Position numbers and translations under genes: made by a program
The notes under the pieces: model-generated
What the model was told of the DNA's origin: nothing
The model's input: the letters and a program-made list of their open reading frames with translations, nothing else
Databases searched by the model: none
Shown: positions 26,374 through 34,448 of the stretch, in pieces
How the letters are laid out: every line of letters starts with the position of its first letter
Position numbering within the stretch: the stretch's first letter is position 1
Source: Dongia_A sp039808885
GTDB lineage: Bacteria; Pseudomonadota; Alphaproteobacteria; Dongiales; Dongiaceae
Assembly: GCA_039808885.1 (NCBI GenBank)
Contig: JBDHTX010000007.1
Coordinates: 94,115 to 158,114 of the forward strand
Length of the DNA stretch: 64,000 nucleotides
Direction of reading: 5' to 3'

Positions 26374-26451
26374 GGTCACTCCGAGCAATGATGGATGGTT
26401 GAAACGAATGCCAGCCGGCGGCTTCCCGCCAGCGATTCCCGAGCGCGCTCC

Positions 26452-27222
26452 CTATGGCTGGTCCTGGCTGGCGATGAGGACGTCGAGCGGCAGCGCCGCC
26501 AAGGCGGCGCTGATTTCCGGATCGGGCGAAGCGTCGGTGATCAGGTGCGTGACGCGCTCGAAATTGTTGAGCCGCACCGGCGCGAAGCGGCCGAACTTGC
26601 CCTGGTCGGCGACCACCACGGCGGTGCGCGCCGCCTGCAGCATGGCGCTGTGCAGCTCCGCCTCCTCCCGCGTGTAGTCCATCAGCCAGCCGGCGGGCGA
26701 CACCGCGCCGGCGCCGATGAAGGCGAAATCGGCGAAATAGTTGGCCAGCATCTGCGTCGCGTCGCGGCCGAGCGTGGCGCCGTTCAGCGCCTGGACCTCG
26801 CCGCCCAGCATGTAGACGCGGTTGCCGTTGTGGCCCATCAGCATGGAGCAGCTGATCACGCTGTTGGTGAAGACGGTGAGCTGGCGCCGCGCCATCAGCG
26901 CGTCGGCGACGGACTGCACGGTGGTGCCGCTGGCCAGGATCACCGAGGCGCCGTCCGGCACCAGGCTCGCCGCCAGCCGCCCGATGGCGCGCTTGCCGGC
27001 GGCGTTGGTCACCTGGCGCACGTTCATTTCCGGCTCGCTCTGCTCCAGCGACAGCGCGCCGCCATGGGTCTTGCGCAGCCGCCGTTCGTCGTCGAGCACA
27101 ACCAGATCGCGTCGGATGGTTTCGCGCGACACCTTCAGCTTGCGCATGATCTCGGTAATTGAGATCGAGCCGCGCGCATTCACCATCGTGAGTATGAGAC
27201 GCTGTCTTTCCTCTGCCAGCAC
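26452..27222 (-). CDS. DeoR/GlpR-family transcriptional regulator
   Basis: 256 residues: N-terminal DeoR helix-turn-helix (ISITEIMRKLKVSRETIRRDLVVLDDERRLRKTHGGA) and a sugar-phosphate-sensing C-terminal domain. Starts with GTG at 27222, preceded by AAGGA. It heads the operon aldolase-kinase-EgsA and is divergent from the transporter operon, so it should repress both in the absence of a pathway intermediate. The gap of 274 bases to the transporter contains AT-rich repeats near 27346-27396. Confidence 0.9.
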   Translation of the reverse strand: MLAEERQRLILTMVNARGSISITEIMRKLKVSRETIRRDLVVLDDERRLRKTHGGALSLEQSEPEMNVRQVTNAAGKRAIGRLAASLVPDGASVILASGTTVQSVADALMARRQLTVFTNSVISCSMLMGHNGNRVYMLGGEVQALNGATLGRDATQMLANYFADFAFIGAGAVSPAGWLMDYTREEAELHSAMLQAARTAVVVADQGKFGRFAPVRLNNFERVTHLITDASPDPEISAALAALPLDVLIASQDQP

Positions 27223-27345
27223 AATGCGATTCCTTCATATGAGGCCTGCCGCGCCATCGCCTACCCAGTCCGGCCGATGGCTTGCAAGCCCGGCGCGCCG
27301 GCTGTCGCCGGAAACGCCGCGACGCGCGGGCCCGTCCCCGTCGTC

Positions 27346-27396
27346 GTTTTGCATTTTTAGCACTATCTTGCACTTTCTGGCAATTGTGTTGTAATT
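27346..27396 (+). promoter_or_regulatory. Promoter region with direct repeats before the ABC transporter operon
   Basis: An AT-rich island inside GC-rich DNA carries TTGCATTTTTAG (27349-27360) and TTGCACTTTCTG (27368-27379), a 19-base-spaced direct repeat. TTGCAC (27368-27373) and TGTAAT (27390-27395) are 16 bases apart and could be -35/-10 elements. Repeats of this kind are common DeoR-family sites; the assignment to the adjacent DeoR gene is inference. Confidence 0.4.
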
Positions 27397-27496
27397 TGTG
27401 GCATCCGGTTCAGCCGGACGCGGCAGACGACGCGCCAGACAACGCGGCACGCAACCACGACCGAGCCCATAACTCGGCCAGACAGGGAGATGGGGC

Positions 27497-28705
27497 ATGA
27501 GTGGCATCAGGAGCACTTCCAACGGATCATCCGGCACGGAATCGGGACGCGGCCTTTCGCGTCGCCGGCTGCTGGGCGGCGCGGCGGTCGCCGCCGGCGC
27601 GGTCGCCTTCCGGCCCTGCGCACCGTTCATCAGCAATGCCGAGGCGGCGGAAACCAGCCTGCGGCTGTTGATGTGGCAGCCTTACGCGATCAAGGAGACC
27701 ATCGAGCAGTTCGAGGCGGATACCGGGGCGCGCTTCTCGCCCACCTTCTTCGACGGCAATTCCGAAGCCTTCAACAAGATGAAGGTCGGCGGCACCAAGG
27801 ATTTCGACATCGTCCAGGCCGACGGCTTCTGGCCGCGGCTCTATTTCAAGCAGGGCCTGACCCAGGGCGTCGATTACGGCAAGATCCCGAACACCGCCAA
27901 TGTGTTCCCGGAATTCCTGCCCTCGAGCTTCAAGCTGCTGGCCACGCCGGATGGCGCCACCAACGTGGCGGCGCCCAATTGCTGGGGCGGCTACGGCATC
28001 ACCGTCAACACCAGCAAGGTGGCGGCCGAGGATATCGGCTCGATCGGCCTGCTGCTCAACGACAAGTATGCCGGCAAGCTCTCCACCAATTCCCGCTTCG
28101 AGGAGAACATCGCCCTGATGGGCATCCTGGCGGCGACCAATCTCGGCACCATCAACGGCGACCGGCCGGACGGCCAGCCCTTCAACCCCTACAACCTGAC
28201 CGATGCCGAGCTGGAAGAGACCAAGAAGCTGCTGATCGTGCAGAAGAAGCTGCTGATGACGCGCTATCAGGACTATGACGCGCTCGACCGCCTGATGCGC
28301 GGCGGGGCGATCTGGGCGGCGCCGGAATTCGCCGAGACCTATCGCCACCTGACCGTGCTGCGCAAGGAAGGCAAGCTCGACTTCGACGTCCAGCACGTGC
28401 TGAAGCCGAAGGAAGGCGGCCTCGGCTGGGTCGATACCTGGATGATCAGCTCCGGCGCCAATTCGGAGCAGACCGAGCTGGCGCACAAGTGGATCAACCA
28501 GTACCTGACCAAGGAGAACTTCGCCCGCGTCGTGCGCTCCACCGGCTACGGCGGCACCGTCGACGTGCGCGAGCTGCTGAAGCCGGACGAGATCGAGCTC
28601 TACTTCCAGGAAAAGAGCGCCGACGCCAGCCAGCTGCACATGTTCGACCAGCCCTCGTCTCCGGAGAAATGGGAACGGATCTGGTCGGACGTCGAAGCCT
28701 CCTGA
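27497..28705 (+). CDS. ABC transporter substrate-binding protein (Tat-exported, PotD-like)
   Basis: 402 residues. A twin-arginine signal SRRRLLGG at residues 21-28 is followed by a hydrophobic stretch and an ISNAEAAE cleavage region. The mature part is an extracellular solute-binding protein of the polyamine/sugar type (family 1). It delivers the substrate to the permeases encoded next. ATG at 27497 follows GGGAGATGGGGC. Being divergent from the DeoR/kinase/aldolase operon suggests a sugar or polyol substrate, although the homology class also carries polyamines. Confidence 0.87.
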   Translation: MSGIRSTSNGSSGTESGRGLSRRRLLGGAAVAAGAVAFRPCAPFISNAEAAETSLRLLMWQPYAIKETIEQFEADTGARFSPTFFDGNSEAFNKMKVGGTKDFDIVQADGFWPRLYFKQGLTQGVDYGKIPNTANVFPEFLPSSFKLLATPDGATNVAAPNCWGGYGITVNTSKVAAEDIGSIGLLLNDKYAGKLSTNSRFEENIALMGILAATNLGTINGDRPDGQPFNPYNLTDAELEETKKLLIVQKKLLMTRYQDYDALDRLMRGGAIWAAPEFAETYRHLTVLRKEGKLDFDVQHVLKPKEGGLGWVDTWMISSGANSEQTELAHKWINQYLTKENFARVVRSTGYGGTVDVRELLKPDEIELYFQEKSADASQLHMFDQPSSPEKWERIWSDVEAS

Positions 28706-28781
28706 TCCGCGATCAACATGCTTGCCTCCCGTGACCGATCACGTGATGCTTCCTCCCACAAGATCTGTCGCGGAGATTGCC

Positions 28782-29876
28782 GTGCCGAACGCCGCGCTTG
28801 AACTCGATTCAGTGACGCGGCGTTTCGGCCCGGTGGTCGCGGTCGACCGGATCAGCCTGGCGATCCAGCAGGACGAATTCTTCGCCCTGCTGGGGCCCTC
28901 GGGCTCCGGCAAGACCACCATGCTGCGTCTCATCGCCGGGCTGGAGCAGCCCAATGAAGGCGAGGTCCGCATCGCCGGACAGGTGGTGACCGATCTGCCG
29001 CCCTATCGGCGCGGCGTCGGCATGGTGTTCCAGAATTTCCTGCTGTTCCCGCACAAGACGGTGGCGGAGAACATCATCTTCCCGCTGCGCATGCAGAAAA
29101 TGGACAAGGCCCGGCAGCAGACGCAGCTGGGCTGGATCGTCGAGCTGCTGCACCTGCAGGGCCTCGATGGGCGCTTTCCGCATGAACTCTCCGGCGGCCA
29201 GCAGCAGCGCGTGGCGCTGGCCCGCGGCCTGATCTCGCGCCCGGCGCTCCTCCTGCTCGACGAGCCGCTGGCCAATCTCGACCGCGAGCTGCGCTCGGAG
29301 ATGGAAGTGGAGATCCGCCGCTACCAGAAGGAGCTCAAGATCCCCTTCGTCTATGTCACCCACAACCAGGAAGAAGCGCTGACCATGAGCGACCGCATCG
29401 CGGTCATGCGCAACGGCCGCTTCGAGCAGATCGGCGCCAAGACCGAGATCTACACCAACCCGGCCAGCGCCTTCGTCGCCACCTTCGTCGGCCATGCCAA
29501 CCGCCTGGACGGCGAGGTGACCGAGATTGACGGCACGCTGGCGCGGATGAAGTGGGCGGGCGGCATGCTGCTGGTGCCGCGCCCCGCCAAGGCCAGCCCG
29601 GGCGACCGGGTGCGTTATTTCATCAAGCATGAGGACCTGGAGATCATGCCCGCCGCGGCGAACGGGCACGCGGCCAACGACTTGAACCAGATCTCCGGCA
29701 CGCTCCGCGACATCATCTTCAAGGGCCAGACCGCCAACTACATCATCGCCCTGCCCCAGGGCAGCGACCTGGTGGTGAGCGACACGCCGCGCACCATCGC
29801 CCTCAAGCCCAGCGATCCTGTGGTCGTGCGCTGGCCGGCCGGCAGCGGCTCGTGTTTCACGGCGGAAGGCGTCTGA
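28782..29876 (+). CDS. ABC transporter ATP-binding protein (PotA-like)
   Basis: 364 residues from the GTG start at 28782, chosen because GGAG lies six bases upstream. ATG 28746 and TTG 28722 are in-frame alternatives without such a site. Walker A GPSGSGKTT (38-46), signature ELSGGQQQR, Walker B LLLLDEPLANLD and switch histidine in VTHNQEEAL are all intact. The C-terminal part contains a TOBE-type regulatory domain typical of PotA/MalK-like subunits. It is 76 bases after the binding protein and 6 before the first permease. Confidence 0.9.
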   Translation: MPNAALELDSVTRRFGPVVAVDRISLAIQQDEFFALLGPSGSGKTTMLRLIAGLEQPNEGEVRIAGQVVTDLPPYRRGVGMVFQNFLLFPHKTVAENIIFPLRMQKMDKARQQTQLGWIVELLHLQGLDGRFPHELSGGQQQRVALARGLISRPALLLLDEPLANLDRELRSEMEVEIRRYQKELKIPFVYVTHNQEEALTMSDRIAVMRNGRFEQIGAKTEIYTNPASAFVATFVGHANRLDGEVTEIDGTLARMKWAGGMLLVPRPAKASPGDRVRYFIKHEDLEIMPAAANGHAANDLNQISGTLRDIIFKGQTANYIIALPQGSDLVVSDTPRTIALKPSDPVVVRWPAGSGSCFTAEGV

Positions 29877-29882
29877 GCTTCC

Positions 29883-30782
29883 ATGGCGGCGCCAGCATCG
29901 GGACTGCGATCGGGCAAGCGGCTGCATCCGGAGCTGCGTTTCCTCGGGCTTGCCGGGCCGGGGGCGGCCTTCATCGTCATCTCGCTGCTGCTGCCGCTGC
30001 TCTCCGTCGTCGTGTTCAGCTTCTGGCGCACCGAGAGCTATGAGCTCTACGCCGACTGGAACCTGGACAATTACCGGACGCTGCTGGGCGAGGCGGCCTA
30101 TCGCACCTTCTTCCTGCGCTCGCTGGTCACCGCGGCGATCGTGACCGCGATCTGCCTGATCTGCGGCTGGCCGGTCGCCTATTTCATCGCCCGCTGGGGC
30201 GGCCGCTACCGCCTGCTGCTGGTGCTGCTGCTGGCGGCCCCCTTCTTCACCGGCGCCATCCTGCGCATCACCGCCTTGCAGGGCCTGTTCGGCCCGATCG
30301 GCCTGGTGAACATGACCCTGACGACCCTGGGCCTGCCGCCGCTCGAGGCGCTGATGTATACCCAGCTCGCCTCCGGCCTCGGCCTGGTCTACCTGTTCAT
30401 CTCGTTCATGGTGACGGCGATCTACTTGTCGCTGGTCAACTTCAATTTCGAGCTGCTGGAGGTCGCCAAGATCAACGGCGCCAAGCCGTGGCGCGCCTTC
30501 ATCGAGATCACCTGGCCGTTGAACTGGATCGGCACCGCCATCGGCATCGTCCTGGTCTTTATCCCCTGCCTCGCCAATGTGGTGACGCCGCGCTTCCTGG
30601 GCGGGCCGAACGCGACCTCGTTCGGCATGAGCCTGTCGCAGCAATTCGGCGAGACCGGCACCTGGGCGCTCGGCTCCGCCATGGGCGTGTTCCTGTTCCT
30701 GGCGTCCTTCGCGGTGATCCTGGCGATCTGGCCGACCATCAAGCTGAAGCGCAGCGGCTTCACCGGCGCGGTGCAGCAATGA
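29883..30782 (+). CDS. ABC transporter permease (PotB-like)
   Basis: 299 residues with about six membrane helices. The EAA-type loop, which docks on the ATPase, is visible at LLEVAKINGAKPWRAFIEITWPL. It begins six bases after the ATPase gene and overlaps the next permease by four bases. It forms half of the membrane channel for the importer. Confidence 0.88.
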   Translation: MAAPASGLRSGKRLHPELRFLGLAGPGAAFIVISLLLPLLSVVVFSFWRTESYELYADWNLDNYRTLLGEAAYRTFFLRSLVTAAIVTAICLICGWPVAYFIARWGGRYRLLLVLLLAAPFFTGAILRITALQGLFGPIGLVNMTLTTLGLPPLEALMYTQLASGLGLVYLFISFMVTAIYLSLVNFNFELLEVAKINGAKPWRAFIEITWPLNWIGTAIGIVLVFIPCLANVVTPRFLGGPNATSFGMSLSQQFGETGTWALGSAMGVFLFLASFAVILAIWPTIKLKRSGFTGAVQQ

Positions 30783-31597
30783 CCCTCGCCGGACGCCGCG
30801 TCGCCCCCGCCGCCATCCTCCTGGCCCTGGCGCTCGCCCTGCTCTACGTCTTCCTCTACGCGCCGATCTGCTATGTGATCTACACGTCCTTCGCCGCCGA
30901 CATCGTCTGGCCGTTCCCGCCGAGCTTCACCCTTGCCGCCTATACCGACCTGTTCGACAGCTCGCTCTATGGCGAGGCGCTGTCGAACAGCCTGAAGCTC
31001 GCCTTCGGCAGCGCGGTCATCTCCACCTTCCTGGCGGCGGGCGGGGCGATCGCGGTGCTGCGCTACCGCTCGCGCCGGCGCGGCCTGGTGCTGTTCCTGT
31101 TCATCGCCCCGCTTTTCGTCGCCGATTTGCTGATCGGCATCTCGATCCTGGCCTTCAACGCGCGGGTGCTCGGCCTGCCGGGCAACCTGTTCTCGGCCAT
31201 GGCGGCCAATGCGGTGCAGGGCACCTCGTTCGGCTTCCTCATCATCCTGGCGCAGCTGGTGCGCTACAACTGGAGCATGGACGACGCGGCGATGGTGTTC
31301 GGCGCCGGGCCGCTGCGCTGCTTCGCCGAGGTGACGCTGCCGACCATCTGGCCGTCGCTGTTCGGCGCCTTCCTGATCGCCTTCATCCTGGCCTTCAACA
31401 ACCTGGAGATCAGCTTCTACAACCTCGGCGCCATTCCGACCCTGCCCTCGGTCGCCTGGGGCTCGCTGCGCTTCGGATTGGGGCCGGAGCTGTTCGCGCT
31501 GGCCGCCCTGGTCAACGCCTTCGTCTTCGTCATCTTCGCGGTGATGTACGGGCTGATGAAGACGGGCCTGGTGAAGTTCGGCTATCGCGGGCAGTAG
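30779..31597 (+). CDS. ABC transporter permease (PotC-like)
   Basis: 272 residues, a second permease with about six helices and an EAA loop at DDAAMVFGAGPLRCFAEVTLPT. Start ATG at 30779 overlaps the previous stop (ATGA). A longer frame reaching back to 30488 is part of PotB read out of frame. It completes the binding protein/ATPase/two-permease importer. Confidence 0.88.
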   Translation: MTLAGRRVAPAAILLALALALLYVFLYAPICYVIYTSFAADIVWPFPPSFTLAAYTDLFDSSLYGEALSNSLKLAFGSAVISTFLAAGGAIAVLRYRSRRRGLVLFLFIAPLFVADLLIGISILAFNARVLGLPGNLFSAMAANAVQGTSFGFLIILAQLVRYNWSMDDAAMVFGAGPLRCFAEVTLPTIWPSLFGAFLIAFILAFNNLEISFYNLGAIPTLPSVAWGSLRFGLGPELFALAALVNAFVFVIFAVMYGLMKTGLVKFGYRGQ

Positions 31598-31627
31598 CGC
31601 CCACCCGCTTCGCAAAGCTATCGCTCC

Positions 31628-31771
31628 GGCACGCGCTGCGATTCCCTCCCCCGAGGCGGGGGAGGGCTAGGGTGGGGGCGACGGCGTCTGCCACACCCAC
31701 GATTTTCGCCCAAGAGAACAACCCCCGCCCTATCCCTCCCCCAGCTTGGGGGAGGGGATTGCAGCGTGCGC
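31628..31771. repeat. GC-rich imperfect palindromic element (CCCTCCCCC family)
   Basis: The 207 bases between the permease and the second DeoR gene hold a long imperfect palindrome. Inner hairpins CCCTCCCCC-GAGGC-GGGGGAGGG (31644-31667) and CCCTCCCCC-AGCTT-GGGGGAGGG (about 31734-31756) are in turn flanked by inverted outer ends (GCACGCGCTGCGATTCC on the left, GGATTGCAGCGTGCG on the right). Related elements occur at 54330-54493 and 54571-54656. It resembles an intergenic miniature repeat; no gene is seen in it. Confidence 0.75.
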
Positions 31772-31804
31772 TGCTTCAAACAGGGTTGTTGAATCAAGAG
31801 GAGG

Positions 31805-32581
31805 TCAGAAGGCAGCGGCCAGGTGAACCTGCACCTTGGCGCGCGCGAGGGCGTGGCCCAGCTCGCCGCTCGGGGCCGCATCGCTGATCACGTGGCGCAG
31901 CTCCCTCAGCGGGCAGATGATCTCGAAGCCGCGGCGGTCGAACTTGCCGTGGTCGAGCAGCAGCATCGGCACTTCCGCCCGGCGCAGCATCGCCCGCTTC
32001 ACCGCCGCGGCCGCGGCGTTCGCCTCGCTCGCCCCCTCGGCGGTGAGGCCGCTGGCGCCGATGAAGGAGCGGCTGACATGGAAGCGGTTGATGAAGTCCA
32101 CCGTGTCGGTGCCGGTCACCCCGCCCTCCTGCGGCTCGTGCCGGCCCGGGCAGACATGGATGACGATGCGCGGATTGGTGCCCAGCGCCATCGCCACCGC
32201 GTAGCAATTGGTGATGACGGTCAGCTCCTTGTCGGCCAGCGCCAGGCGGCGCGCCAGATGCAGGGTGGTGGACCCGGCGTCGATCATGACGATCTCGCGC
32301 GGACGCACGAATTGCTCGGCCAGGATGCCGATGCGCTCGCGCTCCGCCACCATCAGGTTGTCGCGCTCCATCCAGCCCGGCTCGACGCCGAGCTGCGACA
32401 CCACCGCGCCGCCATAGGTGCGCATGATGAGGCCGTCTTCGGCCATCTCCTCGAGGTCGCGCCGGATGGTCTCGGTGGAGACGCGGAAGCTCTCGGCCAG
32501 TTCCGGGATGCGGATGGCGGAGGAGAGCCGGAGCTCGGCCAGGATGCGGTCCTGGCGTTCCTTTTTCTTCGCGCGTTTCAT
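31805..32581 (-). CDS. DeoR/GlpR-family transcriptional regulator
   Basis: 258 residues: basic N-terminus, DeoR helix-turn-helix (IRIPELAESFRVSTETIRRDLEEMAEDGLIMRTYGGA) and a sugar-phosphate-binding domain with the DAGSTTLHLA motif. It is the second such regulator in this region. It lies downstream of, and on the same strand as, the TIM-barrel and HAD genes (144 bases after the latter), and is a candidate to bind the paired palindromes at 34246-34316. Confidence 0.9.
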   Translation of the reverse strand: MKRAKKKERQDRILAELRLSSAIRIPELAESFRVSTETIRRDLEEMAEDGLIMRTYGGAVVSQLGVEPGWMERDNLMVAERERIGILAEQFVRPREIVMIDAGSTTLHLARRLALADKELTVITNCYAVAMALGTNPRIVIHVCPGRHEPQEGGVTGTDTVDFINRFHVSRSFIGASGLTAEGASEANAAAAAVKRAMLRRAEVPMLLLDHGKFDRRGFEIICPLRELRHVISDAAPSGELGHALARAKVQVHLAAAF

Positions 32582-32725
32582 GCCGCCCGGTCCATGCCTG
32601 CCGAATGCGCGCCAGGACGGGGGCCGAAATTGCGCCCCGCCGGCGCGATAAACCCCGCCCCCGATCCGCCCCCGCCAATCCGGCGCGACCGGCCCGCTGA
32701 CGGCCCGCCGCCGGGGGATCGGCTC

Positions 32726-33541
32726 CTAGCGCGCCGCGAGCAGCGCTTCCGCCACTTCGAGGAAGCCCTGCCCGCCCTTGCCCCGGGTCACCCAATGCGG
32801 CTCCGCCGCCAGGCGGCCGCGATAATCCAGCACGTTGGCGACGCCGATGGCGTTGGGGAAGAAGGCGAACATCGGCGCGTCGTTCGGCGAATCGCCGACA
32901 TAGACGATGCGCGCCTTGTCCGCCTCCATGTCGATATGGAAGATCTCGTCGAACAGGTGGCGGCTCATGCTGAGCTTGTCGTATTGGCCGAACCAGCCGT
33001 TGACGTGGATGGAGCTGATCTTGGCGGTGGCGCCCTGGTCCTGGAACATCTTGACGATGCGGTCGACGTCGTCGCGGCCGAGTTCCGGCACATCCTCGCG
33101 GAAATCGACCGCAAGATCGGCCTCGCGATAGGCTTGGTCCGAGGCGACCGCCGAGCCCGGCACGTCGCGGGTGATGGCGGCGGCGAGGTCGGCCAGCTTC
33201 TTGCCGTCGCGCGCCCGTTCCGCGGCGCTCTTGGCGTAGCGCCGGATCATGCGCCGTGCCTTCTCGTCGTAGCGGAAATAAAAGGCGCCGTTCTCGCCCA
33301 CCACGCCGTCGACCGGCCAGAAGCGGGCGATCATGTCGCACCAGCCGGCCGGCCGCCCCGTCACCGGGATGACGATGAAGCCGGCCTGCTTCAGGCGCTC
33401 CAGCGCCTGATAGGCGATGGCGGTGAGCTTGCCGTCATCGGTCAGCGTGTCGTCGATGTCGGTCAGCACCGCACGCACGGCGCGGCGCTGCTCCGCGTCG
33501 AAGCGCGCCAGGGGCAGCAGGGTGGGGATCGCGTCGGCCAT
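32726..33541 (-). CDS. HAD-IIB family phosphatase
   Basis: 271 residues. HAD nucleophile motif TDIDDTLTDDG near residue 27 (D-I-D-D-T), motif II VTGRPAGW, and the Mg-binding motif VGDSPNDAPMF. Type IIB cap HADs mostly dephosphorylate sugar phosphates (trehalose-, mannosylglycerate- or sucrose-phosphatase relatives). ATG at 33541 is two bases after the TIM-barrel gene's stop, so the two are cotranscribed. Substrate unknown. Confidence 0.85.
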   Translation of the reverse strand: MADAIPTLLPLARFDAEQRRAVRAVLTDIDDTLTDDGKLTAIAYQALERLKQAGFIVIPVTGRPAGWCDMIARFWPVDGVVGENGAFYFRYDEKARRMIRRYAKSAAERARDGKKLADLAAAITRDVPGSAVASDQAYREADLAVDFREDVPELGRDDVDRIVKMFQDQGATAKISSIHVNGWFGQYDKLSMSRHLFDEIFHIDMEADKARIVYVGDSPNDAPMFAFFPNAIGVANVLDYRGRLAAEPHWVTRGKGGQGFLEVAEALLAAR

Positions 33542-33543
33542 GC

Positions 33544-34218
33544 TCAGCCCGCGCAATCGGCCTGGATCGCGGCGAGTTGCGACAGCAGGTGGCCGCGATC
33601 CGGCGCGTAGGAGCCGTCGAAGGCCGCCGAGCCGATGGTGAAGGCATCCGCGCCGGCCTTCTTCAGGTCGTTGATCTGCTTCGCGGTCGAGACGCTGCCG
33701 GCCACGATCAAGTACTTGCCGGCGCCAAGGCCGCGCCGCGCCGCTTTCACCAGGTCGAGCGGCTCGGCCGCCGTGGCGCGATAGGCCAGCAGATCGGTGC
33801 CGGCGCAACCCTTCTCGACGAAGCGGCGGCAATGCTGCTCCACCTGGTCCGGGCGGCCGCCGAGCTTGGTCGGATGGCCGGTGGGAAAGCCGCAGAACGG
33901 GTAGTACTCCATCCTGGTGCCCTTGATGATGCCCTGCACCGCCTCCACATCCGTGCCGCCGAGCAGGCGATCGATGCCAAGCTCGACCGCGACGCGGGCC
34001 GAGTGCAGGCAGGCCTCCGGCGTCGTGCTCACCACTTCCATGTAGGTGATTGCCCCGGTGGCGCGGATCCGGTCGGCCAGTCTGTGCAGGATTGCCGGTG
34101 GCACGCCGACATCCTTGAACCCGACATGTTTCAGTTTCGCCGGCGCGATCAGGTCCATGACCTCCAGGCAATCGGCAATGGTGCGATCCTGGCGGGTGAG
34201 CATGAAGATGAAATCCAA
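33544..34218 (-). CDS. TIM-barrel protein of unknown function
   Basis: 224 residues. A half-to-full (beta/alpha) barrel is suggested by alternating segments, e.g. AKLKHVGFKDVGVP, ITYMEVVSTTPEA, GIDRLLGGTDVE, and a terminal phosphate-binding-like stretch YLIVAGSVSTAKQINDLKKAGADAFTIGS. I do not recognise the family with certainty; it is reminiscent of sugar-phosphate aldolases, decarboxylases or epimerases. It starts at a TTG (34218) with AAGGGG seven bases upstream; an ATG exists at 34203. It heads an apparent operon with the HAD phosphatase and faces an orphan ABC binding protein. Confidence 0.7.
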   Translation of the reverse strand: MDFIFMLTRQDRTIADCLEVMDLIAPAKLKHVGFKDVGVPPAILHRLADRIRATGAITYMEVVSTTPEACLHSARVAVELGIDRLLGGTDVEAVQGIIKGTRMEYYPFCGFPTGHPTKLGGRPDQVEQHCRRFVEKGCAGTDLLAYRATAAEPLDLVKAARRGLGAGKYLIVAGSVSTAKQINDLKKAGADAFTIGSAAFDGSYAPDRGHLLSQLAAIQADCAG

Positions 34219-34245
34219 CAGCTATCCCCTTCTCTCGATGACATT

Positions 34246-34265
34246 AATGTTGCAGACGCAACATT
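34246..34265. promoter_or_regulatory. Palindromic operator 2 (AATGTTGC-N4-GCAACATT)
   Basis: Perfect 8-bp inverted arms AATGTTGC (34246-34253) and GCAACATT (34258-34265). It lies in the 230-base gap between the TIM-barrel gene and the binding-protein gene, downstream of the predicted minus-strand start of transcription. Its TGTTG/CAACA core is shared with operator 1 at 34302-34316. Confidence 0.6.
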
Positions 34266-34285
34266 ATTCTTTTTTGAAGTGTTGG

Positions 34286-34316
34286 AATATACAGACATTC
34301 TTGTTGAGTTACAACA
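34286..34316 (-). promoter_or_regulatory. Promoter for the TIM-barrel operon with operator 1
   Basis: On the minus strand TTGTAA (34309-34314) and TATATT (34286-34291) are exactly 17 bases apart, giving plausible -35 and -10 elements. The palindrome TGTTG-N5-CAACA (34302-34316) covers the -35. With operator 2 downstream, this is the usual geometry for a repressor; the neighbouring DeoR regulator is the prime candidate (inference). Confidence 0.5.
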
Positions 34317-34448
34317 TTCCCACTGCTAGCGTCCGAGGGGTCCGCAGCCGGCTCCACAGGATCCAGCGAGGCGGAGAATCGGCGCGGACATTTTTGCCGG
34401 CGCCGGCGAACGGGTCCGACGAGACCCATGAGGAAGAGGGGAAGCACG

